Origin: DASVEG01 sp035540495
GTDB taxonomy: Bacteria > Actinomycetota > Acidimicrobiia > Acidimicrobiales > CADCTF01
Assembly: GCA_035540495.1 (NCBI GenBank)
Contig: DATLGL010000051.1
Coordinates: 30,258 to 94,257 of the forward strand
DNA length: 64,000 nt
Direction of reading: 5' to 3'
Shown: in pieces, positions 34,801-42,784 of the stretch
How the letters are laid out: each line of letters starts with the position of its first letter
Position numbering within the stretch: the first letter of the stretch is position 1
The notes under the pieces: generated by a model
The model's database searches: none
Told to the model about the DNA's origin: nothing
Seen by the model: the letters and a program-made list of their open reading frames with translations, nothing else
Made by a program: the position numbers and the translations under genes

Positions 34801-34999
34801 CGGAGGCGACATCGACGTGATCAACCGTTCCGGCGCGAGCGCCGAGCTGGCGAAGCGGAAGGGGAGCGACACCGCTGTCGCGACCGAAGTCGCAGCCGAG
34901 CCGGTACCCGAAGCCGGAGTCGCAGCCGAGGCGGAGGCGGAACGGCCCCGCCGCCGCACCCGCAGGCGGACCGAGGCAACCCCGGAGGAGGGCGAGTGA
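31874..34999 (+). CDS. MFS transporter - LivF-type ATPase - LivG-type ATPase triple fusion
   Basis: 1041 residues. Residues about 35-440 form a 12-helix MFS domain (DEFDRVAFGAVISEI, MGIIGDRISRVKLSIGAA). About 457-690 is a LivF-type nucleotide-binding domain (Walker A GTNGAGKST, signature SGGEQQQLALG, LIIDELSLGLAP). About 727-980 is a LivG-type domain (GPNGAGKTT, LSTGSRRIVDLA, LLLDEPSSGI). The C-terminal 60 residues are Ala/Glu/Arg rich. The second signature is altered (STGSR for SGGQQ). It supplies both ATPases for the adjacent permease; why an MFS unit is attached is unknown. ATGA overlaps both junctions of this operon. Confidence 0.85.
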   Translation: MTAIEDRIEHSHSLEEAEEELRSAPPRGLKGIGGGAPMLPLVVLFGLNFVDEFDRVAFGAVISEIRDAFGLSDAGIQQVAGLAGLATLLLSLPMGIIGDRISRVKLSIGAAVLWGVCAVLTGIVPATFLLFLVRFGAGLGRIINEVVHPSLLSDYYPREAHPRVFGLHRTANSLGAIAGPIAGGIAVWIAWQASFVILAIPTAIFLILALRLREPNRGESIDKDLAAAVAQDEAISFGEARRQLSSSRTLKRFWLGAFLLGVGAFQIGNVVALFFEDVFGFGPVGRGFVQLVLGAGTVTGLAVGGTLANRATSSGNLSRLATITGLSFVQFAAGCILLAVSPWAPMAVAAAFVLQLGIGAYQPAYYSIVGMVAPPRVRSQSYAWAILYYGGGGLFYTVFLSGIGENTSYRLLTTILAVVVMIAGLVGASASRFVRRDVEQAESTLATAVRIREEMSSGAERPILLCKGVDVAYDTVQILFGVDMEIKEGEIVALLGTNGAGKSTLLKAVAGLVDPIGGAIFFDGRDVTHADAVAAAKAGIVVVPGGKAVFPTLTVAEHFKAGTWLYADDDPADVQRRIDEVLEMFPRLKERWDQLAGNMSGGEQQQLALGMAFVAKPKLLIIDELSLGLAPTIVEQLLNIVRKIHQQGCTIILVEQSVNVALTIATRAYFMEKGEVRFSGPTEELLERGDILRSVFLQGAAAAADEPTSSKKAAAIVKTEVDRTVEPILRVEGLTKRFGGITAVDDVTFTLHPGEILGLIGPNGAGKTTIFDLISGILPLDSGRIFLQGKDVTGWGADRRAAAGLGRSFQDARIFPSLTVAENIAIGLERHIEVRDHLAAALNLPSVQQSEEDVAWTVEDLIELMNLGAFRDKFVSELSTGSRRIVDLAMSIAHDPSVLLLDEPSSGIAQKETEALGPLLKRIQKETGCSMLVIEHDMPLITTVSDEILALELGAVVTRGPADDVLSNPRVVSSYLGGDIDVINRSGASAELAKRKGSDTAVATEVAAEPVPEAGVAAEAEAERPRRRTRRRTEATPEEGE

Positions 35000-36198
35000 G
35001 ACGTTTCGTGCGAGCGGCCGCTGCCCTGTGCGTCGCAGCCGCGGCCGGGCTCGGGGTGACGGTGCCGGCCGCAGGCCAGGAGACCGGCGAGGAAGACGTC
35101 GAGCTCGCAGCGGTGTTCCTCGACGCCTACGGCTGGTGGAGCAAGGCCCAGCAGAACCCGATCGGGGGCCAGAACCCGAACACCCCGGTCCCGACCACCT
35201 GCCGGTCGACCGATGTGAACGCCTGCCCTGCCGGTCCGCCGGCGGACGGCATCTACATCGTCTACGACTACGAAGCCGCGGCGCCGACCGTCGTGACGGG
35301 CCCGATCTCGAACCTGCCCCAGCCCGGGCTTCCGCAACAGCCGCCGTCGTCGCCGGCACCGAACGTGGCGACGCCGCAGGCGCTCGGCCCGACCGCCTAC
35401 GGCGCGGTGCGGTTCATCGTGCCCGACGGTGCCGAGACCGAGTTGCGCATCCCGATCCTGAGCCGGAACACGTCGCAGCCCGGCGGCACCGACCCCACTG
35501 TCGGCAAGCTGTTCGCCTGCATCAGCACCACGCCGGGATGGGCAGCGATCCAGAACGGCCGGTACGACCAGGGTCCCAAGTACGACTGCACCACGGCTGA
35601 CGAGGCCGACGTCACCGGCGACACCGCCGTGTTCGAGCTGGGCACGATGTTCGTCCAGAGCAGCACCCTCGACGTCGTCATCGTCGGCGCAGGGGAGCGG
35701 CCGTTCCAGATGGCGCTCGGACCGCCCGACGAGTCGTCGTTGACGGTGACCAACGAGAGCGAGTTGGCCCCTTCGAGCGAGGCGTTCGCCGACGACTTCG
35801 CGTTCGAAGATCCGCTCACGACCTTCGAGCAGTCGTTCGGCGACCTCGGGGTCGATCCCGGTTTCTCCGGCGACCTCGGCTTCTCGTCGGGCGACGCGGG
35901 CGCGTTCAGTCCGAGCGTCCCGGTCGCGCGTCCGCAGACGGCGCGCCGTGCCGTCCCCGCGGGCATCGTCTCCAACCCGTTCGCGCCCGACGCGTCGCGC
36001 GGGGAGCGGCTGCTGGCGGTGGCGCTGCTCGCGGCGCTGGGCGCCGGCCTGTGGTGGGTGGGCGGTCAGCCGGTCCGCGCGCCGAGACTGCTCGGATCGC
36101 TCGGTGCCGGTGTGCCGGTGGACGACACGCCCGTCACCCGCGGCGGCATCGGCCGCTTCGCCCGTGCGCGGGACGGAAGGGCCCCCCGCCTCTTCTGA
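34996..36198 (+). CDS. exported, C-terminally anchored protein of transport operon
   Basis: 400 residues, GTG 34996 overlapping the ATPase stop (GTGA). A signal peptide (VRAAAALCVAAAAGLGVTVPA, AxA-type) is followed by a mature region starting near ELAAVFLDAYGWWSKAQQNP, with a Pro-rich loop, two or three beta-rich stretches (AVRFIVPDGAETELRIPIL) and four Cys that could pair (CRSTDVNAC, CISTTPGW...YDC). A Ser/Asp/Phe-rich spacer (GDLGVDPGFSGDLGFS) leads to a hydrophobic helix (LLAVALLAALGAGLWWV) and a basic tail. No family recognised. Its position makes it a probable extracellular accessory of the transporter. Confidence 0.7.
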   Translation: MRRFVRAAAALCVAAAAGLGVTVPAAGQETGEEDVELAAVFLDAYGWWSKAQQNPIGGQNPNTPVPTTCRSTDVNACPAGPPADGIYIVYDYEAAAPTVVTGPISNLPQPGLPQQPPSSPAPNVATPQALGPTAYGAVRFIVPDGAETELRIPILSRNTSQPGGTDPTVGKLFACISTTPGWAAIQNGRYDQGPKYDCTTADEADVTGDTAVFELGTMFVQSSTLDVVIVGAGERPFQMALGPPDESSLTVTNESELAPSSEAFADDFAFEDPLTTFEQSFGDLGVDPGFSGDLGFSSGDAGAFSPSVPVARPQTARRAVPAGIVSNPFAPDASRGERLLAVALLAALGAGLWWVGGQPVRAPRLLGSLGAGVPVDDTPVTRGGIGRFARARDGRAPRLF

Positions 36199-36262
36199 CG
36201 TCTGCCGTTCTGGAGGGACTTCGCCACCGCGAGCGGGGTGACGACCCTCCGACAATCGCGTG

Positions 36263-36655
36263 CTACCTCGGGCCGCCTGCCTTGAGGAGGTCGCGGATCT
36301 CGGCCAGCAGGAGCGCCTCGTCGGTGGGCGGTGGCGTCTCGTCCGCAGGAGCATCCGGCGTCGAGCGAAGCTTCTGCGCGCGAGCAGCGGCCTTGAGGAC
36401 CATGAACATCACCGCGGCGACGATCACGAAGCTGATCAGCGCGTTGAGGAAGTTCCCGTAGGTGAGCTTGCCGTCGCCGATGTCGAGCACCAGCGACGAG
36501 AAGTCGGGCTGGCCGCCGATCGCGGCGATGATCGGCGTCAGCACGTCCTCGACGAGCGACGCGACGACGGCTCCGAACGCCGTGCCGAGGATGACCGCAG
36601 TCGCCAGGTCGAGCAGGTTTCCTCGGAAGAGGAAGTTCTTGAACTCCTTGAACAT
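36263..36655 (-). CDS. mscL: large-conductance mechanosensitive channel MscL
   Basis: 130 residues, normal length. MFKEFKNFLFRGNLLDLATA is the amphipathic N-helix and start of TM1, which continues VILGTAFGAVVASLVEDVLT. TM2 is NALISFVIVAAVMFMVLKA; a charged C-terminal helix (LLLAEIRDLLKA) ends it. GGAGGG before ATG 36655 sets the start. The pentameric channel opens on membrane tension to release solutes during osmotic downshock. Confidence 0.95.
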   Translation of the reverse strand: MFKEFKNFLFRGNLLDLATAVILGTAFGAVVASLVEDVLTPIIAAIGGQPDFSSLVLDIGDGKLTYGNFLNALISFVIVAAVMFMVLKAAARAQKLRSTPDAPADETPPPTDEALLLAEIRDLLKAGGPR

Positions 36656-36722
36656 GGACCCTCCATTGGTCGACGGATGCCATCCCCAGCGTGGCACCCG
36701 TCGACCGCCGACCCGCGGACGT

Positions 36723-39017
36723 CTACCCCGGTTGCGTGGTGGTCGTCGACGTCGCCGTTCCGGTTCCGCTGCTCGTCCCGCCGCTTCCGCTCGAGGCGAC
36801 CGTGGTCGTCGTCTGAGGCGGTGCCGTGGTGGTGGTGGTCGTCGTCTGCTGGCGCCGCTGTGTCGTGGTGGTCTCCGGCGGCGCGGTGGTCGTCGTCGTG
36901 GCCTGTCGGGCCGTCGTGGTCGTCGACTGCTGCGGAGCCTCCGTCGTGGTGGTGCTGGTCGCGTTCGGGTCGAGGGTGGTCGTCGTCTCGGTGGACGCCG
37001 GGGGAGCGGTCGTGTCGGGCGTCGCCTTCTTCAGGTCGAGCTGGTCCGGCGACGCGGTGAAGATCCGCTCGACGGGCATGCCCTCGTGGGCCTTCTTCAT
37101 GACGTCGCTGAAGATCTGGGCCGGGAACGAACCGCCGGTGACCGCCCTGCCGTGGACCCGGCTCATGGGCTTGCTGGCATCGGGGTACCCGACCCAGACA
37201 CCGGTCGACAGCTGGGGGGTGTACCCGATGAACCAGGCGTCGCGGTTCTCTTGGGCGGTGCCCGTCTTGCCCGCGACAGGGCGGCCGATCTTCGCGGCGG
37301 TGCCCGTGCCACGATCGACGACGGCCTGCAGCGGGTTGTTCAGCACGCCGACCTCTTCGGCCTTGAAGACCTCCTTGGTCTCCTTCTCGGCCTCGTAGAT
37401 CGTGCGACCGCGCGAGTCCTTGATCCGGGCGATCGAGTACGGCTTCGCGTAGACGCCCTTCGCCGCGAACGTCGCGTAGGAGCCCGCCATCTCCAGGGCG
37501 TTCACGCCGTTGGCGTCGAAGCCGCCGAGGAAGTAGCCGCCCTTCGACTTCGTCGCATCCTCCGGAACTCCCGCGTCGTTGGCTGCCTTCGCGACCTCGT
37601 TGGGACCGACCTTGCACCCGAGCTCGACGAAGACGACGTTGACCGACTTCACCATGGCTTCGTCGACGTTGATGCGACCGCCCGCGTCTTCGCCCGCGTA
37701 GTTCTTGACCGGATCCTTGCGGTAGCAGGGGATGACGCGCCCGCTCGTGCCGTCGAAGGTCGACCGGGGATCGACACCCTCGCGGAGCGCCGCGAGGTAC
37801 ACGAAGGGCTTCACCGAGGAGCCCGCTTGGCGACCGCCGAGGCTCGACATGTCGAACTGGGTCTTGGTGAAGTCGAGACCGCCGAAGAGGTTCCGGATGG
37901 CGCCGTCGCCGGGAACGACCGTCGCGACCGCGGCGACCGGGTCGCTCTCGTCCTCTGGCGTGTCAGGGTTGTCGGCAACGCCGAGCTTGGCCTGCACGGA
38001 GGCGACGGTGGCGTCGAAGGTCTTGGTGTCGAGGGTCGTCTCGATCGTGTAGCCGCCGGTGAACAGCCGGTTGGAGCGAGACTCGGGCGACCCGCCCAGC
38101 GCGTCGAGCGTGGCCGCCTCCCGCTTCACGTACTCCACGAAGTGGGGCGCCTTCACCTGGTCGACCTCGGTGCGGAACGGCGCGAGCTCCGTCGCCTCCG
38201 AACTGGCCGCCTCGTGCTCCTCGGCCGTGAGCCACCCTTCCTCGAGCATGTTGTCGAGGACCTGGTTCCGGCGGGTCTCGACCTCCTCCAGTCGCTTGCG
38301 GGGGTCGAGCACCGATGGCGACCGGATCTTCCCGGCGAGCAGCGCCGCCTGGGCAACGGTCAGCTCCTTTGCCGGCTTGCCGAAGTAGGTCTGGGCCGCC
38401 GCCTCGATGCCGTAGGCCTGCTCGCCGAAGTACACCTGGTTGAGGTAGCGCTGGAGCAGCCGGTCCTTCGAGTACTTCTTCTCCAGCTTGGAGGCGTACA
38501 AGACCTCCTTGAGCTTCCGGAAGACGGTCCGCTCACCCGCGGTGTAGTTGATCTTCGCCAGCTGCTGGGTGATGGTGCTGCCGCCCTGCGTCTTGCCGGT
38601 CGCCGTGCGGACGAAGGCGCGGGTGACCGCCTCGGGGTTGATGCCGGAGTGCTCGTAGAAGTTCTCGTCTTCGGCTGCGAGCACCGCGTTCTTCACGTGG
38701 TCCGGGAGCTGGTCGAGCTCGACCGGCACCCGTCGCTGCGCCTCGTCGAGCTCGGCGAGAACGGCGCCGTCCGACGCGACGACCTTCGTCGTCTGCGGGA
38801 GCGCCTCGAAGTCGTCGATGTTCGGCGCGAGAGGTGATGCGACGAACAGGATCGCCTTGCTCCCTCCGAGCGCGGCGGCCTTCCGCAGCGGTGGCACCAC
38901 CGCGACGACGATGAGGGCGACGAGGAGCCCGGCGAAGATCTTCCCGAGCAGGACGAGCCGTTGACGGCTGAGGCGCGGCAAACGGCCGCGCGACGAGGAG
39001 TCGGTGCGCTGAGACAT
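36723..39017 (-). CDS. class A penicillin-binding protein (glycosyltransferase/transpeptidase)
   Basis: 764 residues. One N-terminal membrane anchor (about 21-41). The GT51 domain has EDENFYEH (catalytic Glu116) and GGSTITQQLAKI. The transpeptidase has SSVK (Ser400/Lys403), SVN (458-460) and KTG (584-586). The last 95 residues are a Thr/Pro/Ser-rich wall-spanning tail, as in actinobacterial PonA proteins. AGGAGGCGA precedes ATG 39017. It polymerises and cross-links peptidoglycan at the outer face of the membrane. Confidence 0.95.
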   Translation of the reverse strand: MSQRTDSSSRGRLPRLSRQRLVLLGKIFAGLLVALIVVAVVPPLRKAAALGGSKAILFVASPLAPNIDDFEALPQTTKVVASDGAVLAELDEAQRRVPVELDQLPDHVKNAVLAAEDENFYEHSGINPEAVTRAFVRTATGKTQGGSTITQQLAKINYTAGERTVFRKLKEVLYASKLEKKYSKDRLLQRYLNQVYFGEQAYGIEAAAQTYFGKPAKELTVAQAALLAGKIRSPSVLDPRKRLEEVETRRNQVLDNMLEEGWLTAEEHEAASSEATELAPFRTEVDQVKAPHFVEYVKREAATLDALGGSPESRSNRLFTGGYTIETTLDTKTFDATVASVQAKLGVADNPDTPEDESDPVAAVATVVPGDGAIRNLFGGLDFTKTQFDMSSLGGRQAGSSVKPFVYLAALREGVDPRSTFDGTSGRVIPCYRKDPVKNYAGEDAGGRINVDEAMVKSVNVVFVELGCKVGPNEVAKAANDAGVPEDATKSKGGYFLGGFDANGVNALEMAGSYATFAAKGVYAKPYSIARIKDSRGRTIYEAEKETKEVFKAEEVGVLNNPLQAVVDRGTGTAAKIGRPVAGKTGTAQENRDAWFIGYTPQLSTGVWVGYPDASKPMSRVHGRAVTGGSFPAQIFSDVMKKAHEGMPVERIFTASPDQLDLKKATPDTTAPPASTETTTTLDPNATSTTTTEAPQQSTTTTARQATTTTTAPPETTTTQRRQQTTTTTTTAPPQTTTTVASSGSGGTSSGTGTATSTTTTQPG

Positions 39018-39048
39018 TCGCCTCCTATGTCGCCGGAGAGGGGCGTCT

Positions 39049-39867
39049 CTAAACGCGGTTCTGGGCGGGTTCTCGCCTCGGTTGCTCGACCACCTCGACC
39101 ACCGGGTCGAGCCGAGATGCGAATCGGCGCAGCGCAGGAAGCACCGCGCGCCCGGTGGCCACGACCAGAACCGCGTTCGCAAGAGCACCGGCGGCGTCCC
39201 ACCCGAACGAGGTGAGCACGTAGAACGACCAGTAGCGGTGCAGGGTCTCCGCGAGGCCGATCCCGGGGCTCCACGAGATGTCGCCCTCGCCGATGGCGAA
39301 CGGCCAGAACCAGAGGTTCATGATCGCCCCGTAGACGAAGCCCCAGACCCACGCGTACGCCGCCAGCACGGTGAGCTCCGGGAGCGGGCGGAGTCGCCGG
39401 GTGAGGCGCCCGGTCGCGCCCGCGCCCGCGCCCATCCACGAGAGCGCGAGCATCTGGAACGGGAGCCACGGGCCGATGCCTCCCGTGACGACGGCGGACG
39501 TCGCCATCGCGACGAGACCGAGGAGAAGCCCGAACCGGGCGCCGAACGCCGCACCGGCCAGGACCACCAGGAAGAACATGCCGCTGCCCCCGCCAGGCAG
39601 ATCGAGGAGCCGGAGCAATCCGGCACTGGCGCCGAGCACACCGAGGAGCGCGACCGTCGCGCCGTTCATCGTTCCCCGCCGCACCTCGAGGGCGACGGCC
39701 GCGACCGCCAGGGCCCCGACGAGCGCGGCCACCAGCGGCGCGTCGCCCGCGTGGGCTTCGGCCGGAAGTGCCTCGCGCGGCAACCAGAACGGATAGAGGA
39801 ACGCGCCCGCGCCGACCGCGACGACGAGCGCGTAGACCGCCGTGGGCCGGGCCAGCGACAGGTTCAC
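39049..39867 (-). CDS. ECF transporter substrate-binding (S) component, cobalamin candidate
   Basis: 272 residues with six or more membrane helices: VYALVVAVGAGAFLYPFWL, VALLGVLGASAGLLRLLDL, MFFLVVLAGAAFGARFGLLL, the GIGPWLPFQMLALSWMGAGAG loop characteristic of the larger ECF S proteins such as CbrT, and FYVLTSFGWDAAGALANAVL. Its ATG overlaps the ATPase stop (ATGA). Cobalamin is proposed because the divergent operon has a cobalamin riboswitch; that is context, not sequence proof. It ends 31 bases before the PBP start. Confidence 0.75.
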   Translation of the reverse strand: MNLSLARPTAVYALVVAVGAGAFLYPFWLPREALPAEAHAGDAPLVAALVGALAVAAVALEVRRGTMNGATVALLGVLGASAGLLRLLDLPGGGSGMFFLVVLAGAAFGARFGLLLGLVAMATSAVVTGGIGPWLPFQMLALSWMGAGAGATGRLTRRLRPLPELTVLAAYAWVWGFVYGAIMNLWFWPFAIGEGDISWSPGIGLAETLHRYWSFYVLTSFGWDAAGALANAVLVVATGRAVLPALRRFASRLDPVVEVVEQPRREPAQNRV

Positions 39868-41447
39868 CGCCGGCTCCGGTCGAGCGCGGCCGCGACCTCT
39901 TCCACGGTCAGGAACGGCGGCAGAACCCGCAGCACCTGCGGAGCGAAGAGGCTGCCGGTGAGCACGTGGCGCGCCTCGCCCTCGGCGACGACGTCACCAT
40001 CGCCGAGCACCACGGCCCGCGTGGCGCAGCGCGCCGCCAGTTCGATGTCGTGCGTCGCGAGGACGACCGCTCCGCCGTTCGCCGCGTGCCGTTCAACTGC
40101 GTGTTGGAGGGCGGTGCGGCTCGGTGCGTCCATCCCCCTGGTCGGCTCGTCGAGTAGCAGCACCTCCGCGCCGCCGACCGCCACGGCAGCGATGGCGACC
40201 CGCTGGCGCTCGCCGCCGCTCAAGGAGCGCGGGTGACGGTCGGCGACCGCCTCGAGGTGGAGGGCCGTCAGCCAGGCATCGACGGCCGGCGGGTCGGAGC
40301 GGCCGAGCAGGCGGAGGGTGTGCTCGATCTCGCGTCGAACGGTCGGCGCGAACAGGAGGCTGTTCGGGTCCTGAGGGACATACGCGGCGCGGCCCGCGAC
40401 GGTGATCGACCCGCGATCCGCGCGCTGCAGGCCTGCCAGCGAACGGAGGAGGGTGGTCTTGCCGGCGCCGTTGCGGCCGAGCAGAGCAACGACCTCGCCG
40501 GCTCGCACGTCGACGTCGACGTCGTGCAGCACCGGCCGTGCGTCGAGCTCGACGCGCAACCCTCGAGCCGTCACGAGCGGATCACCGGGCGCCGAGGCTC
40601 GGGCCGCGGTCAGCATGGTGGCGGAGGGCGGGTCGACCTGCGATGCGGCGTGGCGGCGGGCTTCTTTGACGGTGAGCGGCGGTGGCATCCATCCGAGCAG
40701 CCGGCCGAGTCGAGTCACCGCGGGAGCGCCGTCGTAGGTGGCGAGCACGTGCCCCGCGTGGCCGCTGTCGACGATGCGGCCCTCGACGATGCGAATCGCT
40801 CGATCGGCCGGGGGAGCTGCGCGATCGAGGCGGTGTTCGGCCAGAACGATCGTCGTACCGAGATCGGCGTTGAGGCGGGCGATCGCCCCCAGCACGTCCT
40901 CGGCGCCCTGAGGGTCGAGTTGCGAGGTCGGCTCGTCGAGCACGAGCGCAGAGGGCGCGGCGGCGAGAGCCCCGGCGATCGCGCATCGCTGGCGCTCGCC
41001 GCCCGACAGCGTGGCGGGGGAGCGATGGCGGAGGTGGGCGATGTCGAGCGCGTCGAGGACCTCTTCGACCCGTCGGCGCATGGCGTCGCGGCCGTGGCCG
41101 AGGTTCTCGAGGACGAACGCCAGGTCGCCCTCGACGTGATCGACGACGAACTGGGCTTCGGGGTCTTGGTGGACGAAGCCGACGACGTCGGCGAGCGACC
41201 GCGGTGGATGGTCGCGGGTCGTGCGGCCGAAGGTGGTGACGGTGCCGGAGAAGCGGCCTCCTGTCGCGTGCGGGACGAGCCCGTTCACCGCGCGAAGCAG
41301 GGTGCTCTTGCCCGAACCGCTGGCGCCCGCTACGAGGAGGAACTCGCCCGCCGGCACCTCGACCTCGACGTCACGCAGCACGGCGCTTCCGCTCTCGGCA
41401 CCACTGGCGGTCGGGTAGGCGAACGACACCGCCTCGAAGGTGATCAT
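39864..41447 (-). CDS. fused ECF-type ATPase (EcfA-EcfA' in one chain)
   Basis: 527 residues: two nucleotide-binding domains in tandem. Domain 1 has Walker A GASGSGKST, signature LSGGERQRCAI, LVLDEPTSQLD and H-loop AEHRLD. Domain 2 has GRNGAGKTT, LSGGERQRVAI, LLLDEPTRGMD and ATHDIE. A 60-residue linker separates them. It drives the energy-coupling module and pairs with EcfT and the S component, all joined by ATGA overlaps. Confidence 0.9.
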   Translation of the reverse strand: MITFEAVSFAYPTASGAESGSAVLRDVEVEVPAGEFLLVAGASGSGKSTLLRAVNGLVPHATGGRFSGTVTTFGRTTRDHPPRSLADVVGFVHQDPEAQFVVDHVEGDLAFVLENLGHGRDAMRRRVEEVLDALDIAHLRHRSPATLSGGERQRCAIAGALAAAPSALVLDEPTSQLDPQGAEDVLGAIARLNADLGTTIVLAEHRLDRAAPPADRAIRIVEGRIVDSGHAGHVLATYDGAPAVTRLGRLLGWMPPPLTVKEARRHAASQVDPPSATMLTAARASAPGDPLVTARGLRVELDARPVLHDVDVDVRAGEVVALLGRNGAGKTTLLRSLAGLQRADRGSITVAGRAAYVPQDPNSLLFAPTVRREIEHTLRLLGRSDPPAVDAWLTALHLEAVADRHPRSLSGGERQRVAIAAVAVGGAEVLLLDEPTRGMDAPSRTALQHAVERHAANGGAVVLATHDIELAARCATRAVVLGDGDVVAEGEARHVLTGSLFAPQVLRVLPPFLTVEEVAAALDRSRR

Positions 41448-42544
41448 GCCGACCTCGCCGTGAGCGGCGTCACCGCGAGGGCGGCGAGAGCGATCACCGG
41501 GCTCAGCGCGACCGCAGGCACCGCGAGCACGTCGCCCGGCCACCGCAACGTGTCGGCAGCGGCACCGCCGATCACGGCGAGCATCGTGGGCGTGATCCAC
41601 GGGACCGCGGCGAGCACCCACTCCCGTGCCGACAGCCTCCGGGGCCGGTACCTCGTGCGGGTCGACGCGCGGGACGACACCACCACGGCCGCCACCAGCG
41701 CAGCGCCGCCGACCAACGCCATCACGAGAGCGGTCGACCTGGCCCGCGCCACGAGCGCGACGAAGCACCCGCCGAGAAGGAGGAGGGCACCGAGCCCGAG
41801 CCACCCGCTCGCCGCTTCGCCCGCGGTCGATCGGCGTCCGAAGCCGCGGCTGTCCATCGACTCGGCGAGCGACACCGCACGCTCCATCCCGCTCTCGAGC
41901 ACGGGAACGACCTGGCGCATGAGCCGGCCGCGGCGAACGACGTGGCCGCCGGTCCGGGCGCGGTCCGCCTCGCGAACGGCCGCGATGGCGGCGATCGTCG
42001 ACGGTACGAAGGCCAGTGCGACGGTCACCGCGAGCCCGAGCTCGTAGAAGGCCCGAGGCGCTGCTTGCACGAGCTCGTGGTGGGACACGACGGCGTTGAA
42101 GGCGGCGAACGCCGCGATGATGCCGACGATCGCCCAACCCTCTGCGGCGGCTCGCGCGACGACGGGCGCCTCGACCGTGCCGCCGACGGTGAACCCGCCG
42201 AGGATGCGCGGCAGCGTCGCCTCGGGTGCCGTGAACAGCACGTCACCCGTACCGTGAGTCGTGGCGGCGGTGAGGACGAGCCGGATCCCGGCGAACGCGA
42301 TGCCAGCGACGATCAAGACGGGGAACGCGGAGCCGAGCGGCCCCCGGTTCGCGTGCGACTGGACGACGAGCGCGGCGATGGCGACGACGAGGGTGACGTA
42401 GAGCGGGTTCGTCGCGAGCTGAACCGCGGCGGCTGCAGCAAGCGCCCACGACAACCACACGAGCGCCGGCGTGGCCGTCCGCGCCCGCGCCCGATCGCCG
42501 GTCGCCGTCGGAGCGGTGAGCGTCGCGGTCGAAGTGGGTCGCAT
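41444..42544 (-). CDS. ECF transporter transmembrane (T) component
   Basis: 366 residues. CbiQ/EcfT-type helices with the family's cytoplasmic coupling motifs: MRQVVPVLESGMERAVSLAE and the second Ala-Arg-Gly-like helix AESMDSRGFGRRS. It has roughly eight hydrophobic segments, more than the usual five or six, including an extra pair near the C-terminus. ATG 42544 is the start and the first gene of the leftward operon. The divergent riboswitch transcript starts nearby. Confidence 0.85.
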   Translation of the reverse strand: MRPTSTATLTAPTATGDRARARTATPALVWLSWALAAAAAVQLATNPLYVTLVVAIAALVVQSHANRGPLGSAFPVLIVAGIAFAGIRLVLTAATTHGTGDVLFTAPEATLPRILGGFTVGGTVEAPVVARAAAEGWAIVGIIAAFAAFNAVVSHHELVQAAPRAFYELGLAVTVALAFVPSTIAAIAAVREADRARTGGHVVRRGRLMRQVVPVLESGMERAVSLAESMDSRGFGRRSTAGEAASGWLGLGALLLLGGCFVALVARARSTALVMALVGGAALVAAVVVSSRASTRTRYRPRRLSAREWVLAAVPWITPTMLAVIGGAAADTLRWPGDVLAVPAVALSPVIALAALAVTPLTARSA

Positions 42545-42568
42545 CGAGAAGGCTCGTCTAAGGTGCGC

Positions 42569-42715
42569 AGCAGTAGAGGTCGGCCGTGACCCGGACGTCA
42601 CGGCCGGTTCCCTTCGGGGAACGGGGGAAGCCGGTTGAAGTCCGGCGCTGACCCGCAACTGTGACCGATCGAGACGCCCGCGTCGAAGTCGGAAGCCAGG
42701 ATGCCCGCCCCTGCT
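42569..42715 (+). ncRNA. cobalamin riboswitch
   Basis: The plus strand carries the conserved adenosylcobalamin-riboswitch core: GGGGAAGCCGGTTGAAGTCC, GGCGCTGACCCGCAACTGTGA (split at 20), and the B12 box AGCCAGGATGCCCGCC at 42694-42709. A P1 stem can form between AGCAG (42569-42573) and CTGCT (42711-42715). It lies between the divergent ecfT start and the secreted protein gene, so only the plus-strand operon is under its control. It turns expression off when cobalamin binds, in all known members. Confidence 0.9.
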
Positions 42716-42716
42716 C

Positions 42717-42782
42717 GCCGGTTCCCACACCGGCGTCCGTGTTCCTTGTGGCCCTCGTGGGGATGGGGCCGAAACGGAGGGG
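42717..42782 (+). promoter_or_regulatory. riboswitch expression platform (candidate ribosome-site sequestering hairpin)
   Basis: After the aptamer, GCCGGT (42717-42722) pairs with ACCGGC (42729-42734). CCCTC at 42752-42756 is complementary to GAGGG (42777-42781) inside the ribosome site of the gene starting at 42785. This suggests translational rather than transcriptional control; pairing is read by eye only. Confidence 0.5.
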
Positions 42783-42784
42783 AA

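Noticed and set aside
32831..35359. 842-codon open frame antisense to the MFS-ABC fusion
   Set aside because: It crosses the junction of two well-supported genes and shows only Arg/Asp/Glu/Ala-rich shadow sequence.
36199..36262. GGAGGG/CCCTCC hairpin as shared terminator of the transport operon and mscL
   Set aside because: A six-base stem with a 28-base loop is too weak to call.
42545..42784. A second riboswitch for the leftward ecf operon
   Set aside because: The reverse strand of the gap lacks the B12 box and core motifs, and ecfT starts only about 25 bases from the 5' end of the plus-strand aptamer.
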